From JAAYDY01 sp964500225 (GTDB lineage Bacteria > Planctomycetota > Phycisphaerae > FEN-1346 > JAACEH01): DNA of 64,000 nt. Position numbers and translations under genes: made by a program. Location of the stretch: the NCBI GenBank assembly GCA_964500225.1, contig CAZCOA010000008.1, positions 13,123-77,122 of the forward strand, read 5' to 3'. Position 1 is the first letter of the stretch. Each line of letters begins with the position of its first letter. The notes beneath the pieces were generated by a model, which was not told where the DNA came from, ran no database searches, and saw nothing but the letters and a program-made list of their open reading frames with translations. Shown here one piece after another: positions 52,619-61,391 of the stretch.

Positions 52619-55600
52619 CTATGCCAGCGGCCGCTTGGCCACCAGGGTCACCTTGCCGAGCAGGCCGCTGGGCTCGGGCTTCAAGTGGAAGAGGTTCGCC
52701 ATCGCATTGGCCACGCGCAGAACGATGCGGTTGCGGCCCGGCTTGACCAGGCCCGTCACTTCCAGCGTGTACGGCGCCCAGGGCAGCACACCGGCTTCCT
52801 GACCATTCACGTACACCTGGACGGAGTGAGCCACCTGATCGAAATCCAGAAATAGCCGCTGATCCGCCAGGTCGCGAGGCACATCGAACGTCTGTTCGTA
52901 ACGGCCGATGCCACTGAAATACGGGAACCCCTGCTGCGCCCAACTGCCCGTCTGGACCATGCTGCGCGCGATGCTCAGCACCTCGTGCTCGCCCTGACCG
53001 GCCACAGTGAAGTCGCCGGCCAGGTATAGCACCTGGTCCAGGTTGAGCCCCGGACGGAACGTGCTGGAGGCCCGGACCATCACTTCGTTCTTGCCCTGGC
53101 GGATGAAGCTCGTCACGTCAGCCTCTCGGACCAAGCGGTCGAAATGGGATCCTTCACGCCAGTCTGTTAGTTCGTGACCGTTCAGGAGCACAACAATTTG
53201 GGGCCGCAGGTGGTTGACGTACATCCCCTGGTCGAACAGACCGTCGGCCAGAAGGGCGGCCCGACTGGGGCTGATGGCCGCGTGGAACTCCGCGCGGTAG
53301 GTCTTGGTGAACGACGACAGCCAGTGCTCCGGCGGACCCGAACCGCTGATGTCGAGTTGCCAGCGGCGCAACGGGAAATAGTTGCCGCCCTCGGCCTCGA
53401 ACTGCCACTCGCGGGCCAGCGTCAGGCGGCTCGATTCGACGCTCGCCAGCGGCGGATCGACGCGTTCGCCGGATTGCCGACGTTTGGCCAGCGCCAGCAG
53501 CCGCGAACCGCCCGGCGGCAGGTCCACTTCCAGCTCCGTCCATTCGTCCTCCTGGGCAAGCGGTTCCATCCAGCGCGTCTGTCCTGTGAGCGTGTCCATG
53601 ATGTGCGGCACGCCGCGGGCGCGGACGCGAACTTTCAACCGCTCGTAGCCGCGGTCGCGGCTCGTGTTGGCCAACAGCAGCAGACGCCGGTCGTCGTTGT
53701 CCTTCAACAAGTACACCACGTCGCGGACGCCGCCGAGGTCCACGTCCGGTTCCACGCGGTCGCGCAGCTCGCGTACGAAAGCGTCGTCGGCAAGCGTCGT
53801 GCGACACACGGTATCCATCGTTTCGACCATCCGGCGCACACGCTCGGCCAGTACCGGATCCACGCCTTGCTCGGCGCTCTGCTGGGGCAGCGTCTCGACG
53901 AACAGGATCGTCAGCCCCTCGCTCGCCCAGTGCTCGAGCGTCTCGGCGGTCTTGCGGCTCAGGACGGTGGCATGCGGCACCACAAGGCAACGGAACCGTT
54001 CGAGCACTTTGCCGCGACGGCTGCGAAGCTCCAACTCGCCTTCGACGTTCACCCGGCCGCGCTCCAGCATCTCCTCGTTGACCAGGTCGAAATCAAACTG
54101 GTGCCGCGACAAGGTCTCGGCGGTCCGAGCCAGCGTCGTCTCGATAGCCTTGGTCTGGGGGTTCTCGCGGTCGCGTTCGATCCACGCCAGGCGCGGACCG
54201 GGATTGGGATCGAAAGCGGCCGCCATCGACGCCACCGGTGACAGCAGAGCCACGGGGGCCAGGTGCGTGCCGCCGTGCAGCGCCGCCGAGAGCCGCGCCA
54301 CGTGGTCGGCGAAGAGTTTGTAGAACGGCCAGAAACTCGCTTGGTACGAGTGGGCGGGCGGGCACTCCCACTTGCGGAACCCGGCCACCGAGTAATAGGC
54401 GGCGTGCGGCATGAAGCAGTTGATGCCGCAGGCCGCCTGGAAATCGGCCAAGCGGCGCAGCGTCGGCAGCGTCAGTTGCCACCCCGCGGCCGCACCGAAC
54501 GCCTCGGCCATGGCCCGGTCCTTTTCCAGCAGGTGTTCGGCGCTGGAGGCGAACTTGCAGGCCAGGTGGTTGTTGAAGCTCATGCCGCCCAGGTCGCCGG
54601 CGAACGTCAGGTCGCACAGCGTATCAACGCCCGCGTAGTGCATCTCCTGGGCCGAAGCGAAGTAGTCGAGGTTGTGCTTGACCTGGCCGGCGAACTCGCC
54701 TTCGTAGAGGACATGGCCGATGAGCTGTATTTTGCGATTCTCGCACCATTCGCGGATCGGCCTGAAGAAGGCCTCCAGGTACATGGCCTTGACGGTCTCG
54801 TGGAACCCCAGTCGCACGCGGGCCGTCTGCGGGCCGGCCGGCATAAATAGCGCCGGCAGAGCACGGACGAACGCCATGCCGTGCTGCTTCTCGAAACGTC
54901 GCGGCAGCTCGTCCGTAAACTGGATGCTTGTCGAGTAATTGGCATACCACGTACTCGGTTCGTCGGTGAAAATGCCCTTGACGGCGCGGCCCAGATGTTT
55001 GCCCAGCGCCGCGGCGTACCGCTCGTGCGTCTCGGCAATGAACCACGCGCACGCCTGCCGATTCAGCACATCCAAGTACCCGTCGAAGAACAAGCCCGGC
55101 CGGAAGTACACACGCGAGAACACCGCTATGGTCTCCTCGTCGCGTGACGCTGTGTATTTCAGGCGGCCGCCACGCACCTGCCGGGTGATGTCCTTTTCCT
55201 TGCCGAGCTGCGCTTCGCCGCCGACGGTCGGGATGGCCAGAACGCAGTATAGCTCGTCGCCAATCTTCAGGTCTCGGTCGAGGGTCTCGCCCCGGCGCAG
55301 GTCGGCGCGGTCGCTCAGGTAAAGCTGGCTCATCCGGTACTCGGGGTGCTCGCGCACCAGGCGCATCCCCACGGTGCCCGACGGCCAGTTGTCCTCGTCG
55401 TAGAGCCACGCCGACATCTTCTCGCGCTGGGCCACCTGGGCGCAGTGCTCGACAGCCTCCATCCAGCGGCGGCCCATGTACGGCGTCAGTAGCCCGTGGC
55501 GGGCGTGCATCACGAAGCCGCCCATACCGTGCGACTTCATATCCAGAATCTGCCGCTCCAGTTCGTCGAACGTCAACTCATGGTTCAAGAACCAGAACGG

Positions 55601-55651
55601 GGCCGGACGATACTCGTTCGGGGGATCCTGAAAGTCCTTCAGCAGCGACAC
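52619..55651 (-). CDS. GH106-like glycoside hydrolase (putative alpha-L-rhamnosidase)
   Basis: About 1010 residues from a GTG seven bases after AAGGAG; a longer in-frame extension runs antisense through the nth gene and looks non-coding. The N-terminal catalytic region begins PAPFWFLNHELTFDELERQI and MGGFVMHARHGLLTPYMG, then WLYDEDNWPSGTVGM, characteristic of GH106-type and related planctomycete hydrolases. A GH2-like sugar-binding jelly roll closes the protein (FDVPRDLADQRLFLDFDQVA; VQVYVNGQEAGVLPWAPYTL). No signal peptide, so it should be cytosolic. Rhamnose specificity is an inference from the family. It has its own promoter at 55699-55727. Confidence 0.87.
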   Translation of the reverse strand: MSLLKDFQDPPNEYRPAPFWFLNHELTFDELERQILDMKSHGMGGFVMHARHGLLTPYMGRRWMEAVEHCAQVAQREKMSAWLYDEDNWPSGTVGMRLVREHPEYRMSQLYLSDRADLRRGETLDRDLKIGDELYCVLAIPTVGGEAQLGKEKDITRQVRGGRLKYTASRDEETIAVFSRVYFRPGLFFDGYLDVLNRQACAWFIAETHERYAAALGKHLGRAVKGIFTDEPSTWYANYSTSIQFTDELPRRFEKQHGMAFVRALPALFMPAGPQTARVRLGFHETVKAMYLEAFFRPIREWCENRKIQLIGHVLYEGEFAGQVKHNLDYFASAQEMHYAGVDTLCDLTFAGDLGGMSFNNHLACKFASSAEHLLEKDRAMAEAFGAAAGWQLTLPTLRRLADFQAACGINCFMPHAAYYSVAGFRKWECPPAHSYQASFWPFYKLFADHVARLSAALHGGTHLAPVALLSPVASMAAAFDPNPGPRLAWIERDRENPQTKAIETTLARTAETLSRHQFDFDLVNEEMLERGRVNVEGELELRSRRGKVLERFRCLVVPHATVLSRKTAETLEHWASEGLTILFVETLPQQSAEQGVDPVLAERVRRMVETMDTVCRTTLADDAFVRELRDRVEPDVDLGGVRDVVYLLKDNDDRRLLLLANTSRDRGYERLKVRVRARGVPHIMDTLTGQTRWMEPLAQEDEWTELEVDLPPGGSRLLALAKRRQSGERVDPPLASVESSRLTLAREWQFEAEGGNYFPLRRWQLDISGSGPPEHWLSSFTKTYRAEFHAAISPSRAALLADGLFDQGMYVNHLRPQIVVLLNGHELTDWREGSHFDRLVREADVTSFIRQGKNEVMVRASSTFRPGLNLDQVLYLAGDFTVAGQGEHEVLSIARSMVQTGSWAQQGFPYFSGIGRYEQTFDVPRDLADQRLFLDFDQVAHSVQVYVNGQEAGVLPWAPYTLEVTGLVKPGRNRIVLRVANAMANLFHLKPEPSGLLGKVTLVAKRPLA

Positions 55652-55698
55652 GGCCGTCTCCTTGTGTGGCTGTGGCGGTTGTCCCAGGCGGTACGAAC

Positions 55699-55727
55699 AC
55701 TCTATCCCGAGGCGCTCCCGGCGGCAA
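55699..55727 (-). promoter_or_regulatory. predicted promoter of the GH106-like gene
   Basis: On the minus strand TTGCCG (55722-55727), a 17-base spacer and TAGAGT (55699-55704), with a leader of about 40 bases to the GTG start. Confidence 0.5.
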
Positions 55728-55835
55728 CTTTTTTCGTCCGCCCCTGTGTCCCTGTCGGCTATCATGGCACGGTCGCCCGCCCCAGGCCGTCGTCGGCCCG
55801 GCCGCGCCGCGACAAACGCCGAAAGGAGAAACCCC

Positions 55836-56483
55836 ATGCCCCGTGAAAAGCAGGCCCCCGTGAGTGAGTGTCTGCGACGGCTGCGCAAGGCGTACCCGCA
55901 GGCCCAATGCACGTTGACGTTCCGCGATCCACTCCAGTTGATGGTCGCGACGATTCTGAGCGCCCAGTGCACCGACGAGCGGGTCAACCAGGTCACGCCT
56001 GCCCTGTTCGCCAAGTACCGGACGGCGGCCGATTACGCCAATGCGCCGCCGGGACAACTGGAGGAGGACATCCGATCGACGGGCTTTTTCAATAGCAAGG
56101 CCCGCAACATCCGCGGCGCTTGCCGGGCCATTGTCAACGACCATGGCGGCCGTGTGCCGATGGACATGGACACCCTGGTAACGCTGCCGGGCATTGGCCG
56201 CAAGACCGCCAACGTGATCCTGGGCAACTCGGGCCACCGGCCCGGGGGCATGGTCGTCGATACGCACGTCGGCCGCGTATCGCGGCGGCTCGGCTGGACC
56301 GCCCACGACGACCCCGTCAAGGTGGAACAGGACCTGAACCGGCTGATTCCGCAGGAGGATTGGGTTCGCGCAGGGCACGAACTGATTCTTCACGGCCGGC
56401 AAGTCTGCCAGGCTCGAAAACCCAAATGTGCGGAGTGTATCCTGGCGGATGTGTGTCCCTCGGCGGAGCGGACGGATCCGTGA
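55836..56483 (+). CDS. nth: endonuclease III
   Basis: A base-excision-repair glycosylase/AP lyase for oxidised pyrimidines, 215 residues. The helix-hairpin-helix LPGIGRKTANVIL carries the catalytic Lys123; the catalytic Asp142 is in VDTHVGRVSRRLGW. The C-terminal 4Fe-4S cluster ligands are Cys191, 198, 201 and 207 in the standard C-X6-C-X2-C-X5-C spacing. Start ATG at 55836 follows GAAAGGAG eight bases upstream. It diverges from the GH106-like gene; about 1 kb of non-coding sequence follows. Confidence 0.97.
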   Translation: MPREKQAPVSECLRRLRKAYPQAQCTLTFRDPLQLMVATILSAQCTDERVNQVTPALFAKYRTAADYANAPPGQLEEDIRSTGFFNSKARNIRGACRAIVNDHGGRVPMDMDTLVTLPGIGRKTANVILGNSGHRPGGMVVDTHVGRVSRRLGWTAHDDPVKVEQDLNRLIPQEDWVRAGHELILHGRQVCQARKPKCAECILADVCPSAERTDP

Positions 56484-56586
56484 GGCCGCGCTTTACGGCG
56501 ACGCCAAGGCGGCCCTGTCGTCCAGACCGAAGATTGGAAAAAGAATCGGGTCGTCCGGAGTATCCGGGACGACCCGGTCGTTTGCC

Positions 56587-56637
56587 TGGGCGGCGACCCA
56601 TCCTAAGGCACCGCCCAAGTTGCGGGGATTGAAGCTC
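56587..56637. repeat. hairpin-forming intergenic repeat, copy 1
   Basis: TGGGCGG (56587-56593) can pair with CCGCCCA (56611-56617) across 17 bases; the right part, 33 bases from 56605 to 56637, includes GTTGCGGGGATTGAAGCTC. Copy 2 begins 126 bases further on and matches it with one difference over those 33 bases, while the left loop diverges. Confidence 0.8.
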
Positions 56638-56712
56638 CCTGGGGGACGAGTCTTACAACTCTTGCTGCCCCCTATTTATACCCATCGGCCCTTGCGGACC
56701 GCCGCGTTCAGG

Positions 56713-56763
56713 TGGGCGGTACCTGGAGGGAAGGCGCCGCCCAAGTTGCGGGGATTGAAGCTC
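56713..56763. repeat. hairpin-forming intergenic repeat, copy 2
   Basis: TGGGCGG (56713-56719) pairs with CCGCCCA (56737-56743), with the same 17-base loop length as copy 1, followed by AAGTTGCGGGGATTGAAG. Only the loop's left half differs. No CRISPR-like third copy and no cas gene is visible. Confidence 0.8.
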
Positions 56764-56766
56764 AAC

Positions 56767-56794
56767 TTGTCACGTCCACATCGGGTACTACTAT
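56767..56794 (+). promoter_or_regulatory. possible promoter in the post-nth region
   Basis: TTGTCA (56767-56772), a 16-base spacer and TACTAT (56789-56794). It points to the structured segment at 56831-56938 and not to any ORF. Confidence 0.4.
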
Positions 56795-56830
56795 CATTCA
56801 ATCCGGCCGAGGCCGGGTCGTACGCAAAAG

Positions 56831-56938
56831 AAGCCCGCCGCTAGAGTGTGAAGGGGGTTTGGCATGATTGCTGAGATTCTCGCACCCGGGGGAGGGCTTT
56901 ATGCAAGATCGTCTGAGCAACGCCAAGCGAGCGGGCTT
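56831..56938 (+). ncRNA. candidate small structured RNA
   Basis: AAGCCCGC (56831-56838) pairs with GCGGGCTT (56931-56938), which is followed by TCTTTTC. Inside, TTGGC (56859-56863) pairs with GCCAA (56922-56926), TTGCT (56868-56872) with AGCAA (56916-56920), AGA with TCT, then TCT/AGA and GCA/TGC, ending in a CCC/GGG tip. A possible promoter lies upstream and the closing stem plus T-rich tail could terminate transcription. The strand is chosen from those signals; it is a weak candidate. Confidence 0.3.
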
Positions 56939-56945
56939 TCTTTTC

Positions 56946-57520
56946 AATGAACATCCCTCACGGCCTTCCCTAGTTGCAAGGGCCGTGCCACTGACAAACA
57001 CAGATTCTCGAAAAAAGCATGACAAATCTCATAACAAGCTGTCCACGAATGACTTGGCATTTTCCCTCGTCGGTTTCGCAATCCACTCCGTCCTCACGGT
57101 CTTGTGTCCATCGTGTGGCCATGGAGCGACTTGAGGATCGACCCGAAAAAGCCGGAGAATCGCCTAATCCATTATTTATCAATGTCTTACGCCTTGTTGA
57201 CAGCCGATCACATGGTGTTGCGATTCGGAAACACCACGCCGCCTGAGCGGATTCTGCGGGAGAGGCCGTGCGGCACGTGTTTGGGGCGTCCGATTCTAAG
57301 CAGCACCGTACCGCAGTCATACGGGCGACAACGCGCGGTTCCCTGAGGACTCGTATCGAAGACAAGGCCGCAGCCACGGGAAAATCGTCCGTGACAGCCG
57401 CGCAGGGTCGTGGTATCGTGCCGGCGACGGTAACCACGGCGGCGGGGCCGTCGCCGGACATCAACGCGTTCGACGGGAATCAACTCCATATGAGACATCC
57501 TCAGTGGGGCGTAGCATACC
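56946..57520. other. non-coding region of lower G+C
   Basis: About 575 bases with no reading frame that has a ribosome site, recognisable domain or codon use like its neighbours. It is more AT-rich than the genes around it, so it may hold remnants of a lost gene or acquired DNA. Confidence 0.5.
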
Positions 57521-58945
57521 ATGAACAGCTCGTCCAACAACGCTATGGCCACTAACCCCGAAGCGTCGCCCGCGCCGGCGCCCCCTGCCCCGATTGTCGA
57601 GATGCCCGAGATTCGGCGCACGGCGTCGCCGGCCCATCTGTTGCCGCCCATAGTCTGGCTGTGGGTCGTCTTGCGGCCGAGGGCGATGTTTCGCCGGCAG
57701 GTCCAACACCAAAGCCTTGGCAGCGCGATCATCAGCGTGGCGATCAACGTCACGGTAACCGTCGCCATCATCGCCCTGAGCATTCTCAGCGAGGAACACA
57801 TCAGCGGCAAGGAGTGGTACGGCCTGCTGTTCGGCATGGCGGCGGTGTGGGTCGTGGGCCTTGCGTTCGCGGCGTGCGTAGCGTTGGCGACGGCGCCTGC
57901 GATGTCGTGTGCGGCGACGTTTGCAGCGGCGGCGCGACGGTCGGCGTCCGTCGTCGCGGGCATGACGTCGGCGTTCCCCGTGGCGACGCTCCTGTTTGCG
58001 CTGATGGTCATCAACGAGGACGCCCTGCGGCGGCAATGGCTGCACCCGGTGTTCGGATACAACTCCTATTTTGCGATGATCATCGCCGGCGGCGCGCTGT
58101 GCTTCTGGCCGCTGTGCCTGCTGTGGCTGGGACTACGCAACGAAGGGTACGGCCTGCCAACGCCCGAGCACGAAACGGGCCATTGCCGCTGCGAACGGTG
58201 CGGCTACGACCTGACAGTGACCAGCGACCAGGGCACGTGTCCGGAGTGCGGCCATGCGGCCGAGCTCAGCATGGACGGCGCCCGGCGCAGGCTGCCCCTG
58301 CCGGAGCAGCATCCCGGCAAAGCGCCGCTCGGGATGTGGCTGGCGGCTTTTGTTCACGCTGCGCTGCGGCCGGTCACCTTCTGGGCCGACAAGCGCGTCC
58401 GCACCGACGGGAGCAAGGCACGCAACGCCTCGCTGGCGTTGACGGTCCTGTCGGCGACGGCCGCCGGGCTGATCTTCTTCGTCCTGTTCGGGGTGGTCCT
58501 GGTGCTGTTCGAGGATTTTGACTCCGACGACCTGTGGCCACTGACGACCGCATCCCTGTTCGTGTTCGCCTGTACGTTTGCGGTGCTGTTGCTGGGCAAC
58601 CCGGCGATCGCGCTGACCGCCGTCTGCGTGTCGCGGCTGCGCGGCAATACGTCGCGTCTGGATGAACTGGGGCGGCTGGCCTGGTACTCGGTATCGGCGC
58701 CGCAGATCGTCTTCTGCGTGGCCGGTGCGATGGCGGCGGCCATAGGACTGGCATCTGTCTCTGTCTTCACCGATAGCTATCGGGCGCAGGAGGTGCTGCA
58801 CCTGTCGCGCACTGAAATCGCCATCGCTCAGACGATGTTTGCGCTGCTGGCCTGTGGTTGCGGGGCGATCGCTCTCGGGGCCCTTGCGTGGTCCGTCGTC
58901 GCCGCGGTCCGGGCGATGCGCGCGACCGCCCATGCCAACTTCTGA
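57521..58945 (+). CDS. polytopic membrane protein with a cytosolic zinc ribbon
   Basis: A 474-residue protein with about eight membrane helices in two groups (residues 65-210 and 300-470). The loop between them (about 222-250) carries CRCERCGYDLTVTSDQ and then TCPECGH, a four-cysteine zinc ribbon of the CxxCGYDL...CPECG type common in planctomycete membrane proteins. The first half resembles Yip1-like domains. No enzymatic motif is seen. No good Shine-Dalgarno sequence precedes ATG 57521; ATG at 57545 is an alternative. It is convergent with the GntR array and not clearly in an operon. Confidence 0.8.
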   Translation: MNSSSNNAMATNPEASPAPAPPAPIVEMPEIRRTASPAHLLPPIVWLWVVLRPRAMFRRQVQHQSLGSAIISVAINVTVTVAIIALSILSEEHISGKEWYGLLFGMAAVWVVGLAFAACVALATAPAMSCAATFAAAARRSASVVAGMTSAFPVATLLFALMVINEDALRRQWLHPVFGYNSYFAMIIAGGALCFWPLCLLWLGLRNEGYGLPTPEHETGHCRCERCGYDLTVTSDQGTCPECGHAAELSMDGARRRLPLPEQHPGKAPLGMWLAAFVHAALRPVTFWADKRVRTDGSKARNASLALTVLSATAAGLIFFVLFGVVLVLFEDFDSDDLWPLTTASLFVFACTFAVLLLGNPAIALTAVCVSRLRGNTSRLDELGRLAWYSVSAPQIVFCVAGAMAAAIGLASVSVFTDSYRAQEVLHLSRTEIAIAQTMFALLACGCGAIALGALAWSVVAAVRAMRATAHANF

Positions 58946-59054
58946 CCGACACCGCGGCCGGACGAGACCTCGCCCAGGAGCTTGCTCATTGTACGTCGGA
59001 TCTGTTGCCTCGAGCTACGTGCTTTCACAACCTCTGTCGGCCCGACCTACGTAC

Positions 59055-60194
59055 TCAGAGAACCTGGACTTCGTTGCCCATGGGCGGCGCGATACTATCG
59101 GTGACGTGCAGCGTCATGGGCACAGTGGCATTGCCTGGATCGTGGTTGCCTGCGATCATGGCCTCGACCTTTGAGAGGATGGCTCGCGTCATCTCGATGG
59201 GGTCGAAGGTGGCCGCCGTGATCGGCGGCGCGGCGACCTCTCGCGGGCCTTCGGGCATCCAGTTGAAGGAGCAGACGCTGACGTCCTGGGGAATGCGGAT
59301 GTGAGCGAAGCGTTTTTTACCGAGGAACTCAGCGCACAGGGTGCCGCCCTCGAAGACGACGGCCGTGGGACCGTTGGGGTGGTCGAAAATCGGATCGATG
59401 AACAGGTCCGTGTCATAGAGCCGCACGTAGTAGAAGGGAAATGAGCACGTGCGGATCAGTCCGGATTCCTTGAGGTAGTCCATCCACCCATCGTGCTGGA
59501 AATCGAATCTGGAGAAAAGGGTGTCGTGGGCTCGGCCGACCATGCAGAGATTGCGGTGGCCGAGGTCGGCGAGTACCTTTGCCATCTGTTGCGCGGCACC
59601 GTAGGAGTCGGGGATGACCCAGGGCAGGTCAAGGCTGGGCACTTGACGCATGACCAGTAGCACGGGAAACTTCTGTTCCTTGAGGAGGTGCAGCGTCGTG
59701 AGGTACCCCGAGAGGAAACTGACGGCCAGTGCGGCGGCATAGCCCTGACTGGTGAACCGCTGAACAAAGGAGACCTGGTCGAGCAGGGGCCACTGAACGA
59801 CCTCGGCGGCCAGTCCGCGTCGCAGGGCTTCGTCCACGAGGACGTTCACGGTGACGCCAAGGACGTTGTCGCTCTGGAGCGGCAGATAGCGGTCGGGGAC
59901 CAGGACGGCGAGACGCCGGTTGCGTAGGTCGGCCTGGCGGACGGCCAGGAGGCGTGCGGCCCGCTCGACGACGCCCTCGCGCACCGTGGCGGCGCGGCGC
60001 GGCTCGATGGACACGAGTCTTTGGTCGGCGGCGTGGCGTAGCACCTTGAGCATCGTCAGGTGCGACGTGTGAAACATCGCTTCGAGCTGCCGCACGGGCG
60101 GCAGACGTTCGCCGGGCAGCCAGTGCCCGGTGGCCAGTTGTCCAAGCAGCGCCTCAAAAACACGGTCGGCCACATCCTTGCGTGGCTTACCCAT
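59055..60194 (-). CDS. GntR/LacI-like chimeric transcription regulator 1
   Basis: A 379-residue regulator: an N-terminal GntR-type winged helix (GERLPPVRQLEAMFHTSHLT to LVSIEPRRAATV) and a periplasmic-binding-protein-like ligand domain (RLAVLVPDRYLPLQ; KVLADLGHRNLCMVGRAHDT; IPQDVSVCSFNW). This is the arrangement of AraR/GntR-LacI sugar regulators. It ends VPMTLHVTDSIAPP, a tail shared with the three paralogues. It is last in a four-gene operon read right to left, 44 bases after the preceding stop. The ligand is probably a sugar; which one cannot be read. Confidence 0.88.
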   Translation of the reverse strand: MGKPRKDVADRVFEALLGQLATGHWLPGERLPPVRQLEAMFHTSHLTMLKVLRHAADQRLVSIEPRRAATVREGVVERAARLLAVRQADLRNRRLAVLVPDRYLPLQSDNVLGVTVNVLVDEALRRGLAAEVVQWPLLDQVSFVQRFTSQGYAAALAVSFLSGYLTTLHLLKEQKFPVLLVMRQVPSLDLPWVIPDSYGAAQQMAKVLADLGHRNLCMVGRAHDTLFSRFDFQHDGWMDYLKESGLIRTCSFPFYYVRLYDTDLFIDPIFDHPNGPTAVVFEGGTLCAEFLGKKRFAHIRIPQDVSVCSFNWMPEGPREVAAPPITAATFDPIEMTRAILSKVEAMIAGNHDPGNATVPMTLHVTDSIAPPMGNEVQVL

Positions 60195-60238
60195 GGCCCC
60201 ATCCCTCCCATCGACTCAGCGCGGGGCGTCGGTGGCCC

Positions 60239-61348
60239 CTATCCTCCTCCCGGCGGCGCGATGCTGTCGGTCACATGCAACTTCATCGGCACGAGCCCAT
60301 TCTCGGGCCGCACGGTTCCGTTAAACATCTCGTTGACCCGCTGGACAATGGCCGACATCAGGGCGTGCCAGTCGGGCTCGATGATGGTTACCGGCGGGCA
60401 ATCCACCACCCAACCATCGTCATGAATTCGGTCGAAAGTGATCACACTCAGATCCCGCGGGATGCGCAGGTAACTGAACTTTGGACTGCGGAGAAATCGC
60501 TCGCAGAGGTCGCCGTTCTCGAAGAGCAGGGCCGTGGGACGTTGCGGGTGACTGAACAGGCCGCCCAGGGTCAGGTTCACGTCGGCGAAGGGAACGTAAA
60601 AAAGAGGCAGCGCGCAGTCGTCGAGCAGACCGGCCCGCCGCAGGGTTCGGACCCATGCCATTTCTCGCGTCAGGAGTTGAAGGGGGCCGACGTCCAGGGG
60701 CCGCCGGACAAGACAGAGGTTGCGGTGACCCAGGGCAGTCAGTTTGGCAACGGCCGCGTACACGGCGCCGGCCTCGTCGTGGTTTACCCAGGGCAGGTCG
60801 AGGGACCTGGGCCGGCGATTCAGCAGCAGGAGGGGAAACCGCTGCTGCATGAGAATGTGTACGGCGACGAGGTAGCTCTGGGCATAACCGAGCACGACGG
60901 CGGCCGAAAAGCCGCGCGTGGCGAACTCGGCGGCGAACCCGACTTGGTTGAAAACGGGAATCTCGACGACTTCGGCGGCGATGTCCTGCTCGAGGGCGGC
61001 GTCGATGAGTCTCTGCGCGACCTCACGATAGTACGTGGCGGATATGTAGTAGTCGGGGATGAGAATGGCGAGTCGCCTTCCCCGGTTAACAGCGCGTCGC
61101 GCGGCCAGGAGGGCGCTGGCCCGTTGCGGCGCGTCCGGACAGACGGTGGCCCCCTGCCTCGGCTGGACTGAGATCAATCCGGCGTCTTCGGCCCGGTGAA
61201 TGACTTCAAGCATCGTGAGCCGCGAGGTCAGAAACTCGGCCTCCAACTGCCGCACCGGGGACAGTCGCGATCCGGGGGGCCAGCGGTTGCACGCGATTTC
61301 GCGCAACAGGGACCTCAGAACGGTATCGGCTCGGTCGGGCTTCTTCAC
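60239..61348 (-). CDS. GntR/LacI-like chimeric transcription regulator 2
   Basis: A 369-residue paralogue starting at GTG 61348, behind a GGGGGGATGG leader of the type seen before each copy. The winged helix is GSRLSPVRQLEAEFLTSRLT to LISVQPRQGATV; the ligand domain has RLAILIPDYYISAT, KLTALGHRNLCLV and IPRDLSVITFDRI. The tail is VPMKLHVTDSIAPP. It is 43 bases downstream of copy 3 and 44 bases upstream of copy 1. The longer ATG-started frame upstream overlaps copy 3 and has no matching residues in the others, so it was rejected. Confidence 0.88.
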   Translation of the reverse strand: MKKPDRADTVLRSLLREIACNRWPPGSRLSPVRQLEAEFLTSRLTMLEVIHRAEDAGLISVQPRQGATVCPDAPQRASALLAARRAVNRGRRLAILIPDYYISATYYREVAQRLIDAALEQDIAAEVVEIPVFNQVGFAAEFATRGFSAAVVLGYAQSYLVAVHILMQQRFPLLLLNRRPRSLDLPWVNHDEAGAVYAAVAKLTALGHRNLCLVRRPLDVGPLQLLTREMAWVRTLRRAGLLDDCALPLFYVPFADVNLTLGGLFSHPQRPTALLFENGDLCERFLRSPKFSYLRIPRDLSVITFDRIHDDGWVVDCPPVTIIEPDWHALMSAIVQRVNEMFNGTVRPENGLVPMKLHVTDSIAPPGGG

Positions 61349-61391
61349 GGCGAATCCATCCCCCCTGCCACCCAAGGCGGCGCGACCTCGT

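Noticed and set aside
52619..56014. 1131-residue version of the GH106-like protein.
   Set aside because: The extra N-terminus is antisense to nth; a GTG with AAGGAG at 55651 starts just before the conserved domain.
56605..56763. Resemblance of GGGGATTGAAGC to the end of type I CRISPR repeats.
   Set aside because: Only two copies, 126 bases apart, with no regular spacers and no cas genes.
56848..56940. Partial match to the thiamine-pyrophosphate riboswitch (GCTGAGA followed by ACCC).
   Set aside because: The conserved downstream segment GATCTGGATAATGCCAGCG is not present and no thiamine gene follows.
56970..57464. 164-codon minus-strand frame in the post-nth region.
   Set aside because: No ribosome site, no domain, and a Ser/Arg/Thr composition typical of chance frames.
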